A stretch of 64,000 nt of DNA from an uncultured Porphyromonadaceae bacterium (GCA_947177575.1 CAMWVA010000003.1:1-64000); one strand, 5' to 3'; numbered from the stretch's first letter, positions 42,952-54,148 are shown. Translations and numbers: made by a program. The notes: generated from the sequence alone by a model not told the origin.

Positions 42952-43479
42952 TTATCTTTTGCGCGCCACTACGACGCCGCCGATTATACATGCCAGAAGC
43001 AGTACACTGACTGCCTCGAACGGAAGCAGATACTGGAAACGGTTGGTACCCGTGAAGGCCGTGCCTATGTCGTGCATAGTGATAGGCGTGGTGCTGTTGA
43101 GGCACTCTGTCAAGGACAGACCGTTAAGCAGCGGCATCTTGAAGAGGGCAAACAGAAGCACTACCGTACCGGCCACCGCACACATAGTGCCTAAGAAGCG
43201 ACGATGCGACTCAAGCGGGGCATTCTTCTGGTCAGGCTTGTGCGTAAGGACGATCGAGAACACAAACAGCACCATTATGCCGCCGGCATATACGGCTATC
43301 TGGACAGCACCTAAAAACTGGAAACCCAGCTGGAAATAGAAGATAGCCGTGCAGATAAGCACAAACAGCAGATATGTGGCCGATCGCAGAAGCTTGCGTG
43401 ATGTCACTGTCAGGAAGCTGAATACTACCGTGGCAATGGCTATCACGAAATACAGAATTATATTTGCTACTGAATCCAT
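42952..43479 (-). CDS. nuoJ: NADH-quinone oxidoreductase-type subunit J
   Basis: 175-residue membrane subunit with five helices. SATYLLFVLICTAIFYFQLGFQFLGAVQIAVYAGGIMVLFVFSIVLT is the conserved core with the pi-bulge helix region (AVQIAVYAGGI). It starts eight bases after nuoI stops. Confidence 0.95.
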   Translation of the reverse strand: MDSVANIILYFVIAIATVVFSFLTVTSRKLLRSATYLLFVLICTAIFYFQLGFQFLGAVQIAVYAGGIMVLFVFSIVLTHKPDQKNAPLESHRRFLGTMCAVAGTVVLLFALFKMPLLNGLSLTECLNSTTPITMHDIGTAFTGTNRFQYLLPFEAVSVLLLACIIGGVVVARKR

Positions 43480-43487
43480 TATATGAG

Positions 43488-44168
43488 TTATTTGTTTTCG
43501 GTGTTGTCTGTGGCCCGTGCTGCAGGTTTAGGTGTGCCTGCTGCGGGCGCCTCAGGTTTGGCTGCCTGCGCACCGCCTTCTGCAGCTGCTTTAGCGGCTG
43601 CGGCTGCACGCTCGGCTTTTATCTTAGCAGCTTTGGCAAGAGCCTCGGCTTTGATGCGGGCAAGTTCTTCAGGCGACATAGCGGGTTTAGCCGGAGCAGC
43701 AGGTGCCGGTGTCGCTGGTTCAGGACGATAGTTGAGCTGTTTGATAAGAGCGTCACGGGTGAACACAGCCTGCTCAAAGTCATTGGAGAACTCCAGAGCA
43801 TCCTGCGGACATGTGGTGACACAAAGCATACAGAAAGTACATGAACCAAGATCGTACATATACTTGTCCAGAACACGTTTTTTCTTACCGTCAGGCAGTT
43901 CAACCATCTTGGTAGTCAGCTGGATAGTGCCATTAGGACAGTTCATCTGGCATATACCGCAGCCTATGCACTTGTGGCGCCCTTCGGCGTCATACTTCAG
44001 AGTGAGTTCCGCACGAAACCGGTCAGAAATGTTGAGGGTGGCACGGTTCTCGGGATAACACTCAGTTATCTTTGGTGTCACGAGTTCCTTGCCGGTCACC
44101 TGCATTCCCTGTGCGAGGCTTTTGAGGCCCTTTCCCACCGATGAAAAATATTCCTTTATACTACTCAT
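43488..44168 (-). CDS. nuoI: Complex I subunit I (2x[4Fe-4S]) with Ala-rich tail
   Basis: Peripheral ferredoxin-like subunit that carries electrons towards cluster N2. The start is MSSIKEYFSSVGKG; the frame runs 54 codons further upstream but that part lies over atpG. Cysteines 67, 70, 73 and 77 (CIGCGICQMNCP) and 110, 113, 116 and 120 (CTFCMLCVTTCP) bind the two clusters. The conserved subunit ends near residue 148. A tail of about 78 residues follows, made of Ala, Pro, Lys and Glu with a predicted helix (about 165-200), which is not part of the usual subunit. It is the first complex I gene after the inserted atp genes, 43 bases after atpG. Confidence 0.95.
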   Translation of the reverse strand: MSSIKEYFSSVGKGLKSLAQGMQVTGKELVTPKITECYPENRATLNISDRFRAELTLKYDAEGRHKCIGCGICQMNCPNGTIQLTTKMVELPDGKKKRVLDKYMYDLGSCTFCMLCVTTCPQDALEFSNDFEQAVFTRDALIKQLNYRPEPATPAPAAPAKPAMSPEELARIKAEALAKAAKIKAERAAAAAKAAAEGGAQAAKPEAPAAGTPKPAARATDNTENK

Positions 44169-44211
44169 TATATATTCTGAAAATACGTTTCTTAAAGATA
44201 CATCCTGTGTG

Positions 44212-45105
44212 TTATCGTTCCACCTGACCTCCGAGGATGTCAAGGAGTTCGGTGGTGATGCTTTGCTGACGAAGCTTATTGTACTCAAGCCGCAGGCTTT
44301 CGAGCAGCTTCTTAGCATTGTCGTTAGCACTCTGCATGGCCATCACGCGTGCAGCCTGTTCTGAGGCACGGTTTTCGATGGTTATCTCCTGCATGGTCGA
44401 GAGCACGAACATCGGTAAAACCTCGTTAAAGATACTGTTAGCGTCAGGTTCGAAAATGTAAAGCTGATTAGCCTGTGCTTTGTCGGTTAGTTGCTCTCCG
44501 CTCAATGCCTTATGGTCTACCGGGAAAATCTGGTCGCTACTGGCTATCTGACGGCTCATGGACACATAGCGCATATATACTACTTCCACCATATCCACAC
44601 TGCCTTCAAGAAAGGCCTTACGTAATTGTTCGGTGAAGTTGCTGACAGTAGCAGCATCCATTTTTGAGTCAACGCCGTCGGTCAGACGCATTTCTACGCC
44701 CTGCTGTTGCAGATGTGCCACAGCACGTGTGACCTTACGGCCTACCGGATATATAATAAAGCGAACCGCATTGCCATACTGCTCACGCAGATGGTTGAGC
44801 TCTACGAGAAGATGCTTGAAGATATTGATATTATAGGCGCCGCAGAGTCCGTCGTCACTGCCGTACACCACTACGCCTACGGTGTGCACATCGCGTGTCT
44901 CGGTCAGGGGCGAATTAAAATTCTCGCCTGTGGCCAGTATGTGACCCATGATACGTTTTATCTGGTTCTTAAAGGGCAACAGCTGGCGTAGCTCCGACTC
45001 GTACTTGTGTACCTTTGCCGAAGATATCATTTTCATTGCGCCGGTGATTTTCTCACTCGACGCCACCGAGCCTATTCGCGTCTTGAGTTCCCTGAGGGTG
45101 GCCAT
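44212..45105 (-). CDS. atpG: ATP synthase gamma subunit
   Basis: Central rotor shaft of F1. The 297 residues begin MATLRELKTRIGSVASSEKITGAMKMISSAKV, the conserved N-terminal helix, and end with the ENDNAKKLLESLRLEYNKLRQQSITTELLDILGG-type C-terminal helix. VVYGSDDGLCGAYN is the middle-domain signature. It is the last atp gene, 105 bases after atpA; that gap holds a strong hairpin. nuoI follows after 43 bases. Confidence 0.97.
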   Translation of the reverse strand: MATLRELKTRIGSVASSEKITGAMKMISSAKVHKYESELRQLLPFKNQIKRIMGHILATGENFNSPLTETRDVHTVGVVVYGSDDGLCGAYNINIFKHLLVELNHLREQYGNAVRFIIYPVGRKVTRAVAHLQQQGVEMRLTDGVDSKMDAATVSNFTEQLRKAFLEGSVDMVEVVYMRYVSMSRQIASSDQIFPVDHKALSGEQLTDKAQANQLYIFEPDANSIFNEVLPMFVLSTMQEITIENRASEQAARVMAMQSANDNAKKLLESLRLEYNKLRQQSITTELLDILGGQVER

Positions 45106-45139
45106 GTGTTGTGTTGATGATTTGGTTTGTCAGAAATCT

Positions 45140-45188
45140 CCGCACCGGTGTCCGAAAGACTAATTCAGTTCTCCGGACACCCGTGCGG
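45140..45188 (-). promoter_or_regulatory. Intercistronic hairpin between atpA and atpG
   Basis: CCGCAC-C-GGTGTCCG and CGGACACC-C-GTGCGG pair in a stem of about 14 bp with a loop of about 18. No U-run follows. It may set the mRNA stability or level of atpG and the nuoI-N genes relative to the upstream atp genes. Confidence 0.65.
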
Positions 45189-45210
45189 CTTGGTTTGGTT
45201 TTGATTAGGC

Positions 45211-46794
45211 TTATGCCTTGGTCATGTATCGGGCTGATATTTCAGCGGCGCATTCACGCAGTTTAGCCTGAACATCGTCAGTGAGCTGACCGGCTCTAAG
45301 TTGGTCAAGCACTTCTTTCTGATATTTGGCTTTAACAAGCTGCAGGAACAGTTTCTCGAATTCTTCTACCTTATCAATAGGTACATTCTCGAGCAGTCCG
45401 TTCACACCGCAATAGATTACAGCTATCTGATTCTCGACAGGCCAGGGCTGATACTGCGGCTGTATAAGAAGCTGCTGGTTCTTGCGGCCGCGGTCTATCA
45501 CTTTGGCAGTCACAGGGTCGATGTCGCCGCCGAACTTGGTAAACGACTCAAGTTCGCGGAACTGAGCCTGTGCAATCTTAAGCGTACCGGCCACTTTCTT
45601 CATCGACTTGATCTGTGCGTTACCACCTACACGCGACACCGATATACCTACGTTAATAGCCGGACGGATACCCTGATTGAAAAGAGCTGTCTCAAGGAAT
45701 ATCTGACCGTCGGTAATCGAGATTACGTTAGTAGGAATGTAAGCCGAAACGTCGCCTGCCTGAGTCTCGATAATAGGGAGTGCTGTCAGCGAACCACCAC
45801 CCTTCACCATGGGTTTGAGCACAGCGGGAAGGTCATTCATCTTTTCAGCTACTTCCTGGTCATCAATGATTTTAGCGGCACGTTCAAGCAGACGTGAGTG
45901 CAGGTAGAATATATCGCCGGGATATGCCTCACGACCTGAAGGACGCTTAAGCACCAGCGAAATCTCGCGGTATGCTACTGCCTGCTTTGAAAGGTCATCA
46001 TAGACGATGAGCGCATCACGGCCGGTATCGCGGAAATATTCTCCTATGGCTACGCCGGCAAACGGTGCCCAGTAGCGCATTGAGGCTGAGTCGGCAGCTG
46101 TGGCTGCGACAACGCAGGTATATTCCAGAGCGCCATATTTCTCAAGAGTATGCACAAGAGCTGCTACTGATGAGGCTTTCTGGCCTATAGCGACATAGAT
46201 ACAATATACCGGTTTGCCGGCCAGGAAATTCTGGCGCTGGTTGATGATAGTATCAACGGCTATTGCAGTCTTACCTATCTGACGGTCGCCAATGATAAGC
46301 TCGCGCTGACCGCGACCTATAGGAATCATGGCGTCGACAGCCTTAAGACCTGTCTGTAAAGGCTGGTTAACCGGCGAACGGAATATTACACCGGGAGCCT
46401 TACGCTCAAGAGGAAGGCGTATCAGCTTACCTTCGATAGGCCCTTTGCCGTCGATAGGTTCGCCGAGGATATTGATTACACGGCCGAGCAGTCCTTCACC
46501 TACTGGTATAGAAGCAATCTCACCGGTGCGCCGCACGGTCATGTTCTCAGTGACTTTATTTACATCGTTGAGCAGCACGACGCCGACGTTGCTTTCCTCA
46601 AGATTGAGGGCCACGCCTTTAACGCCGTTCTCAAATTCCACCAGCTCGTTCGAGCGCACATTGTCAAGGCCGTAGACGTGTGCAACACCGTCACCGACAT
46701 TGAGCACCGTACCGGTCTCCTCAAACTTTACCTTCGAGTCGATGTCGGCGAGCTGCTGTTTTAAAACATCTGATAATTCGCTTGGATTAAGCAT
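45211..46794 (-). CDS. atpA: ATP synthase alpha subunit
   Basis: Regulatory nucleotide-binding subunit of F1. The 527 residues contain the P-loop [13 protein letters not shown] (about 170), [28 protein letters not shown], and [34 protein letters not shown], ending with the helical C-terminal domain. The N-terminal crown region [25 protein letters not shown] is intact. It lies four bases after atpH. Confidence 0.98.
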   Translation of the reverse strand: MLNPSELSDVLKQQLADIDSKVKFEETGTVLNVGDGVAHVYGLDNVRSNELVEFENGVKGVALNLEESNVGVVLLNDVNKVTENMTVRRTGEIASIPVGEGLLGRVINILGEPIDGKGPIEGKLIRLPLERKAPGVIFRSPVNQPLQTGLKAVDAMIPIGRGQRELIIGDRQIGKTAIAVDTIINQRQNFLAGKPVYCIYVAIGQKASSVAALVHTLEKYGALEYTCVVAATAADSASMRYWAPFAGVAIGEYFRDTGRDALIVYDDLSKQAVAYREISLVLKRPSGREAYPGDIFYLHSRLLERAAKIIDDQEVAEKMNDLPAVLKPMVKGGGSLTALPIIETQAGDVSAYIPTNVISITDGQIFLETALFNQGIRPAINVGISVSRVGGNAQIKSMKKVAGTLKIAQAQFRELESFTKFGGDIDPVTAKVIDRGRKNQQLLIQPQYQPWPVENQIAVIYCGVNGLLENVPIDKVEEFEKLFLQLVKAKYQKEVLDQLRAGQLTDDVQAKLRECAAEISARYMTKA

Positions 46795-46798
46795 CTGT

Positions 46799-47344
46799 TC
46801 AATTGCTTCTTAATAGGTTTTGACGTAACTGTTCGATTTCGTTGCTTAGCGAGGCATCCATGCGCACGTTATCCACATCGATGACAAATCCGCCGATCAA
46901 GTCGGGATTGACCCGCAGACTGTACTCCAGACTGCAGTCCTTGTAAGCTCCGCTGACTACCTTTTTGAGTTTATTCATCTCCGCGTCGCCCAGCTCGGTC
47001 GCCGTTGTGATAGTCACCTGTGCGATATGATTGGCCTTGCGGTAGATATCACGATATGCCAACGCCATCTGGTATGCGAACTCCTCGCGGCCATGGGCCA
47101 GAATGAGCCATACAAACCGACGGTAATCGTCTTCTACCAGAGCGCCCGCCGCCGACTCGAGCAGCTTCTTCTTGTCGTCGTTGCTGACGTTCGGATTTGA
47201 AAGCACCCGCTGCAGGCCGGGGTTGTCTTGAAACGACTTCACCACTGCCAGCATCTCGTCATACACCTTACGGGACTTGCCCTGTTCTTCGGCGTATTTA
47301 TAGAGTGCCTTGGCGTAGCGGTGGGGTATTAGACCGTTGTTCAT
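46799..47344 (-). CDS. atpH: ATP synthase delta subunit
   Basis: Stator subunit joining F1 to the b subunits (OSCP homologue). 181 residues; [26 protein letters not shown] is the N-terminal helix bundle and [32 protein letters not shown] the typical C-terminus. It starts three bases after atpF ends. Confidence 0.95.
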   Translation of the reverse strand: MNNGLIPHRYAKALYKYAEEQGKSRKVYDEMLAVVKSFQDNPGLQRVLSNPNVSNDDKKKLLESAAGALVEDDYRRFVWLILAHGREEFAYQMALAYRDIYRKANHIAQVTITTATELGDAEMNKLKKVVSGAYKDCSLEYSLRVNPDLIGGFVIDVDNVRMDASLSNEIEQLRQNLLRSN

Positions 47345-47347
47345 CGC

Positions 47348-47842
47348 TTAGTTCTTCTCAATTTCGTCCAACAATTTGTTCACAAGCTCCTTCTGAGCAG
47401 CGTCAGTCTTCATCTGACGACGCACCATTTTCTCGGCTATCTCGATTGAGAACTTGCTTACTTCGTTTCTAAACTGAAGCTCGGCTTCCTTGCGTGACTG
47501 TTCTATCGACACTTTGGCAGCGTCCATGACCTTCTGGGCCTCGAGGCTCGCCTCGTTCTTGGCCTCTTCGATGATCTGGGTCTTCATCTGCGCTGCCTCA
47601 CGCAACATTTCGGCCTGACGCTGACGTGCTTCCTCCATGTATTTGCTGGCTTCGGCACGTGCATTGTCAAGCTGCTCCTTGGCTTGCCGGGCATACTCAA
47701 CTCCGTTGTCGATTGTGTCGGCACGGGCGTCCATATTCTTCAGTATCACAGGCCATCCCCATATAGCTAACACTACGAACAGCACTGCGAAGGCTATGAA
47801 CATCCAGAACACCAAGCCGAAATCAGGCGTGAATAGTTCCAT
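47348..47842 (-). CDS. atpF: ATP synthase b subunit
   Basis: Peripheral stalk of Fo. 164 residues: one N-terminal membrane helix (FGLVFWMFIAFAVLFVVLAIWGWPVI) followed by a long charged coiled coil rich in Ala, Glu, Lys and Gln. Only one b gene is present, so a homodimer is expected. The gap to atpE is 73 bases. Confidence 0.95.
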   Translation of the reverse strand: MELFTPDFGLVFWMFIAFAVLFVVLAIWGWPVILKNMDARADTIDNGVEYARQAKEQLDNARAEASKYMEEARQRQAEMLREAAQMKTQIIEEAKNEASLEAQKVMDAAKVSIEQSRKEAELQFRNEVSKFSIEIAEKMVRRQMKTDAAQKELVNKLLDEIEKN

Positions 47843-47915
47843 TATCTGTTATTTGTGTTGGTTTTGATTGTGTTGGTTACTATTCTCTCGTGGCCGCGGC
47901 TGCTGCCGGGGCTTT

Positions 47916-48161
47916 TTAGAGGAACAGGGCGAGAGCTGCTACAATCACAGCGAAGAGGGCCACACCTTCCACGAGGGCGGCTATCACAATCATGCTCGAA
48001 CGGATGTCGCCGGCTGCTTCGGGCTGACGGGCGATAGCCTCCATGGCTGAGCTTCCGATCTTACCGATACCCATGCCTGCACCGATTGCTGCCACACCGG
48101 CACCTAATGCTGCACCGAGAGCTGCTAACGGTGCCACTGCTGCTAAAATCATTGATAACAT
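47916..48161 (-). CDS. atpE: ATP synthase c subunit
   Basis: Rotor ring subunit, 81 residues, two helices. The loop ARQPEA is the F1-contact site, and the carboxylate is the Glu of AALVEGVALFAVIV in helix 2. Helix 1 (GVAAIGAGMGIGKIGSSAME) lacks the Gln expected in sodium-binding rings, so proton coupling is favoured. The gene lies between atpB and atpF in the usual Bacteroidota order. Confidence 0.96.
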   Translation of the reverse strand: MLSMILAAVAPLAALGAALGAGVAAIGAGMGIGKIGSSAMEAIARQPEAAGDIRSSMIVIAALVEGVALFAVIVAALALFL

Positions 48162-48239
48162 AGTTCTGAGTTTTTTGAGTGTTGTGTTATTGTTTTGTTG
48201 TTATTTCGTTTCTTTTTTGTTCTGCTCTCACAGTGTGTT

Positions 48240-49523
48240 TCAAACGGCTATATCGTCACCTGCTACTTTCATAACATCATCTTCCTTATGATGGTGTCCG
48301 TCTTCCTGACCCATAGCTATAAACATGGTCGAAAGCAGGGTGAACACGTATGCCTGAATGAAGCTTACCAGCACATCGAGAGCAAGCATGAAGATAGTGA
48401 ACAGTATTGATACTACTACCGAGCTGCCAGCTACAGCCGCACCGAAAGCGGCAAAGATAAAGATAATCATAACCAGCGTTATCACTATCATGTGGCCGCC
48501 CATCATATTGGCGAAAAGTCGGATACACAGAGCTGCCGGTTTCGTAAAGATACCGAATATCTCAATAAGCTGCATGATTGGCAGCGGGAACTTCAGGAAC
48601 AATGGTACATCAGGCCAGAATATTTCTTTCCAGTAATGTTTTGTACCCAGCACATTGGTGATTACAAAGGTCATAACTGCCAGAACAAGTGTCACAGCGA
48701 TATTACCTGTCAGGTTAGCACCACCCGGGAAGATAACTATCAGACCCAAAAGGTTAAGCACCAATATAAAGAAGAAACACGTCAGAAGGAACGGAGCGAA
48801 TTTCTTAGCTTTATCACCTAAAGTAGCCTTGATGACACCGGTATAGATAAAATCTATCAGCATCTCCATAAAGCCGAGTCCCTTGCGGGGAGCCTTGAAG
48901 CCCTTGCGTGCATACCATCTCACTACGCTCATCACCATCAGAGTGACAATAATCGCAGCAATGAAAAGTGCAAGTACATTCTTGGTTATTGATATATCCC
49001 AAGGCTTATATTCACGGTAATAAACTCCGTCGAACTTCACGTAACCGTCAACGATAGAATCCGGATTACCGGGAGTACCCTGTGCCACAGTCATGGCGTA
49101 GACTTCAGATTCTTCAGCCGGAGTAAGAGGAAAGATTTCAACTACTTTGTTCTTGTGCTTGCTTTCATGAGCTATACAGAAACGGTAGGTCTTTCCATCG
49201 CGTTCCACTTCATGAATCACAGGAGTCAGATGCTCTGTTTCTTCGCCGGTAGCCTCGTCACGGTACACCGTCACTTCGGTCAGTTTGCCCGAAGAGAAAC
49301 AGAACCATTTGCCGTCTTCGGCACGTACTATCACGGGCAGCGGTATGCGGTAGACATGGCTGAAAGGCACCTCCCAGCCGTAGCCGTCGCCGAGATGATG
49401 GAAGATGGCTTCCTTCACGTTCACCTCTCCCCCGCCCTCCTCGTGAGATGAGGCCAGGGCTGTCTGAGGCAGCATCAGCAGAGCTGCCAGCAGAACAAGT
49501 AATGATGTTAGCTTCTTTGTCAT
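48240..49523 (-). CDS. atpB: ATP synthase a subunit with secreted N-terminal extension
   Basis: Proton half-channel subunit. The usual a-subunit is about 250-280 residues; this one has 427. It starts with a signal peptide (MTKKLTSLLVLLAALLMLPQTALA) and an extra periplasmic domain of about 150 residues (EVNVKEAIFHHLGDGYGWEVPF, ending near YYREYKPWDISITKN). Then follow the five membrane helices with LFANMMGGHMIV carrying the essential Arg in CIRLFANMMGG. Long N-terminal extensions are known in Bacteroidota AtpB; their role is unclear. atpC precedes it by 12 bases; no atpI-like gene lies between. Confidence 0.94.
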   Translation of the reverse strand: MTKKLTSLLVLLAALLMLPQTALASSHEEGGGEVNVKEAIFHHLGDGYGWEVPFSHVYRIPLPVIVRAEDGKWFCFSSGKLTEVTVYRDEATGEETEHLTPVIHEVERDGKTYRFCIAHESKHKNKVVEIFPLTPAEESEVYAMTVAQGTPGNPDSIVDGYVKFDGVYYREYKPWDISITKNVLALFIAAIIVTLMVMSVVRWYARKGFKAPRKGLGFMEMLIDFIYTGVIKATLGDKAKKFAPFLLTCFFFILVLNLLGLIVIFPGGANLTGNIAVTLVLAVMTFVITNVLGTKHYWKEIFWPDVPLFLKFPLPIMQLIEIFGIFTKPAALCIRLFANMMGGHMIVITLVMIIFIFAAFGAAVAGSSVVVSILFTIFMLALDVLVSFIQAYVFTLLSTMFIAMGQEDGHHHKEDDVMKVAGDDIAV

Positions 49524-49535
49524 CTTCTCTGTCTC

Positions 49536-49772
49536 TTAGTATATGCACACCGACACCACATTGTCATCGACATCGGCTAAACCGCCTTTTATCTCCACGC
49601 TCTTTTCAGCACCTTCGGGGGTACGGTAGCGTACCTTGCCCGACGTCAGAACCGATATGAGCGGTGCGTGGTTTCTGAGCACAGTGAAGCTGCCCAAAGC
49701 TCCGGGCAGTGTAACTGACTCTGCCTCGCCGCTGAACGTCACCTCACGGGCCGATATTATTTCGAGTGTCAT
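49536..49772 (-). CDS. atpC: ATP synthase epsilon subunit (short form)
   Basis: 78 residues: only the N-terminal beta-sandwich (MTLEIISAREVTFSGEAESVTLPGALGSFTVLRNHAPLI) that binds gamma and the c ring. The C-terminal helical hairpin used by longer epsilon subunits for autoinhibition is absent, as in other Bacteroidota. This suggests another way of limiting ATP hydrolysis. A GC hairpin (49796-49812) lies between it and atpD. Confidence 0.93.
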   Translation of the reverse strand: MTLEIISAREVTFSGEAESVTLPGALGSFTVLRNHAPLISVLTSGKVRYRTPEGAEKSVEIKGGLADVDDNVVSVCIY

Positions 49773-49795
49773 ATATGATGTTTGGTTTTGGTTGT

Positions 49796-49812
49796 CGGCC
49801 GCATCGCGGCCG
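49796..49812 (-). promoter_or_regulatory. Small GC hairpin between atpD and atpC
   Basis: CGGCCGC-ATC-GCGGCCG, a 7-bp perfect stem with a three-base loop, five bases after the atpD stop. It may tune expression of downstream genes; no U-run is present. Confidence 0.5.
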
Positions 49813-49817
49813 CTGCT

Positions 49818-51383
<1,566 letters not shown>

Positions 51384-51386
51384 TTA

Positions 51387-52463
51387 TCAGAAGTGCCAGC
51401 CGAGGGCCACGAACACTGCCATCAGCAGCAGGTTGGCCAGTGACAGCGGCATGAGGTATTTCCACTCGAAAGCAAGCATCTGGTCGATACGTACACGTGG
51501 GAAAGTCCACTTGAACCAGATAATTACGAATGAAATAAAGAAAGCCTTACCGAGGAACCATACTATCGAAGGTATCCAGTTCATAACGGCGTTGAAGCCG
51601 TCCCAGCCAGGTATATGCAACGGCATCCAGCCACCGAGGAACATCAGTGATGCAATACCCGATACAATGAAAAGGTTAAGATACTCAGCCAGATAGAAGA
51701 AGCCGAAGTGAATACCTGAATATTCGGTATGATAACCGGCGATAAGCTCGTGTTCAGCCTCCGGAAGGTCGAAGGGGCCACGGTTAGTCTCAGCAGTAGC
51801 AGCTACTATATATATCAGAAAAGCTATTATGGCAGGGATATGGCCACGGAACAGGAACCATGCTTTCTCCTGTTCATATACAAGCTCACTGATGTTCATC
51901 GTGCCGGCGAATACCACTATCGTTATCAGTGCCAGACCCAGTGATATTTCGTAGCTTATCATCTGAGCACCGCTTCGCATAGCGCCGATAAGAGTATATT
52001 TGTTATTTGACGACCAGCCGGCCAGAAGTATACCTAACACACCCACCGATGACACGGCAAGTATGAAGAAGATACCTATGTTGTAATTAATTATCTGAAG
52101 ACCACGTCCCCATGGCAGACAGGCCAGCATCACAACTGATGATGTAATAACAAGATAAGGTGCAAGCTTGAACAGAAAACGGTCAGTACCTTTAAGACTG
52201 ATAAGCTCCTTGACAAGTATCTTGAACATGTCGGCGAACACCTGCAGCAGACCCCACTTGCCCACACGCATAGGGCCGAGACGGCACTGGAACCATGCAC
52301 ACAGCTTGCGCTCGTACAGAATGTAGAACAGCGCCAACACCGTGTAGGTCAGAAGTACAAGAACAGCTATGACCACACATTCGATAAGGATTGCCAGCCA
52401 TTCAGGCATACATCCTACCAGCAGGTCGTTAAACCATTTTGTCCATATTCCAAAATCAAACAT
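51387..52463 (-). CDS. nuoH: NADH-quinone oxidoreductase-type subunit H
   Basis: Quinone-chamber membrane subunit, 358 residues, eight helices. YILYERKLCAWFQCRLGPMRVGKWGLLQVFADMFKIL, SLIGAMRSGAQMISYEI-like GAMRSGAQMISYEISLGL and FDLPEAEHELIAGYHTEYSGIHFGFFYLAEYLNLF hold the conserved Glu/Arg set. It is the last complex I gene before the atp insertion and follows nuoCD by 53 bases. Confidence 0.97.
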   Translation of the reverse strand: MFDFGIWTKWFNDLLVGCMPEWLAILIECVVIAVLVLLTYTVLALFYILYERKLCAWFQCRLGPMRVGKWGLLQVFADMFKILVKELISLKGTDRFLFKLAPYLVITSSVVMLACLPWGRGLQIINYNIGIFFILAVSSVGVLGILLAGWSSNNKYTLIGAMRSGAQMISYEISLGLALITIVVFAGTMNISELVYEQEKAWFLFRGHIPAIIAFLIYIVAATAETNRGPFDLPEAEHELIAGYHTEYSGIHFGFFYLAEYLNLFIVSGIASLMFLGGWMPLHIPGWDGFNAVMNWIPSIVWFLGKAFFISFVIIWFKWTFPRVRIDQMLAFEWKYLMPLSLANLLLMAVFVALGWHF

Positions 52464-52516
52464 AGTGGATGGATTATTTTCGGGTTTTATTGTCGTTTCT
52501 TATTTTTCTCGACCTT

Positions 52517-54148
52517 TCAACGGTCTATGTCAGGTATCACGAAATCAAGGGCAGCACCGATAGTTATAAGGTCGGCTATCATGTTACCCTGACAGCAGAT
52601 GTCCATAACTCCGACAAGATTGAAGCACGGACTCTGGAAGTGCACACGGTAGGGATTCTTCTGCCCGTCGCTCTCGATATAAACACCGAATGTACCACGA
52701 CTTGCTTCTACCTGCTGATACCAGCGGCCGGCAGGGAGCTTGATAATTTTGGGTACCTGCGCACGTATCGGACCTTCCGGAATACGGTCCACAAGCTGTT
52801 CAAGTATACGAACACTCTCCTCTATTTCTCTCATGCGCACCATATAGCGGGCGTAGGAGTCACAGCCTTTCTCGAGTACTTCCTCGAATTGTACCATCGG
52901 ATAGGCAGCGTACGGATGCTTCTTACGACAGTCGCAGCTCCAGTCCGAACCACGTCCGCTCGGACCTGTGACAGCGTAATTTATAGCGTTTTCTTTGGTG
53001 AGTATGCCCACACCTTTAAGACGATTCATGGCTATGACGTTGCCGGTGAACACCTTGTGATACTCTTTCATACGCTCGGGCATGATACGTATCAGTTCTT
53101 TGACGTCTTTTACGAAGTCAGTGTGAATGTCGGCGATTACTCCACCTATCACGTTATAGTTCATAGACATACGGGCACCGCAGGTTTTCTCGAATATATC
53201 GAGCACCATTTCGCGTTCGCGGAAACCGTAGAAGAATGCTGTAGTGGCACCGAGGTCCATAGCGGTACAGCCGAAAGCCAGAAGATGCGAAGAAATACGC
53301 ATCAGCTCGTCCATCATCGTACGTATTACGACAGCTCGCTGTGGTACCTCAAGACCAAGGGCTTTTTCGATACACATACATAGACAGTGACGGTTCTGGT
53401 GTGCCGACATATAGTCCATACGGTCAGTGAAGTGCAATATCTGCGGATATGTCAGGCCTTCACACAGTTTTTCGATACCGCGATGTATGTAACCTGAAAC
53501 GACATCTACCTTCTTGATGATTTCACCGTCTACAGCAGCGCGGAAACGCATTACACCGTGAGTAGACGGGTGTTGTGGACCAAAGTTAACCACATAATCA
53601 TCTTCAGTAAATACTTTACCCGGTATTTTCTTAATTTTGCCGTTCTCGTCCTCTACAAAGCTTACTGTGTCGTCCTCGTGTTTCTCATCTTCCATACGCA
53701 CGGGGTTCAGCTTGGGGTCAGCATCATAATCCTTACGCAACGGATAACCTACCCAGTCATTACGCAGGAAGAAACGACGCATGTCGGGATGGTTAATAAA
53801 TTTAATGCCGTAGAAGTCAAAAGCCTCACGCTCTTGGAACAGAGCTACCTTCCAAAGGTCGCTCACTGAGTGTATCATGGGATTTTTACGGTCAGTCACT
53901 GCTACTTTCACGGCCAGCAGGTCCCAGTTACGGGCAGTTGAGGTCAGATAGTATATGACACCGAGGCTTTCTTTCCAGTCCATACCCACCACGGCGGTGA
54001 GCAGATCATAGTTCAGTTCACGGTCATTCTTGAGGGCAGTAGCCAGACTGTGCCAGTCCTGTTCAGGCACATTGACCAGCAGGCAGTCACCCTCCTCGAA
54101 AGTGACCGAGGGACAGATCTGACTGATTTTTGCTTTTATATCGCTCAT
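52517..54148 (-). CDS. nuoCD: Fused complex I subunit C/D
   Basis: Single 543-residue protein combining NuoC (about residues 1-150; EREAFDFYGIKFINHPDMRRF and GYPLRKDYD) and NuoD (about 180-543; NFGPQHPSTHGVMRF, the quinone-site His/Tyr region, and ASRGTFGVYIESDG). Fusion of C and D is known in several phyla including Bacteroidota. The linker is short and Glu/Asp/Lys-rich (about 150-180). Confidence 0.96.
   Translation of the reverse strand: MSDIKAKISQICPSVTFEEGDCLLVNVPEQDWHSLATALKNDRELNYDLLTAVVGMDWKESLGVIYYLTSTARNWDLLAVKVAVTDRKNPMIHSVSDLWKVALFQEREAFDFYGIKFINHPDMRRFFLRNDWVGYPLRKDYDADPKLNPVRMEDEKHEDDTVSFVEDENGKIKKIPGKVFTEDDYVVNFGPQHPSTHGVMRFRAAVDGEIIKKVDVVSGYIHRGIEKLCEGLTYPQILHFTDRMDYMSAHQNRHCLCMCIEKALGLEVPQRAVVIRTMMDELMRISSHLLAFGCTAMDLGATTAFFYGFREREMVLDIFEKTCGARMSMNYNVIGGVIADIHTDFVKDVKELIRIMPERMKEYHKVFTGNVIAMNRLKGVGILTKENAINYAVTGPSGRGSDWSCDCRKKHPYAAYPMVQFEEVLEKGCDSYARYMVRMREIEESVRILEQLVDRIPEGPIRAQVPKIIKLPAGRWYQQVEASRGTFGVYIESDGQKNPYRVHFQSPCFNLVGVMDICCQGNMIADLITIGAALDFVIPDIDR

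Noticed and set aside
44169-44330. 54-codon N-terminal extension of nuoI
   Set aside because: It overlaps the atpG 3' end in another frame and is not NuoI-like; MSSIKEYFSS is the family start.
47916-48161. Sodium-coupled ATP synthase
   Set aside because: The c subunit lacks the helix-1 Gln and the helix-2 Ser/Thr set expected for sodium binding.
52469-53383. Plus-strand frame of 304 codons
   Set aside because: Lies opposite nuoCD and is a codon-bias shadow.
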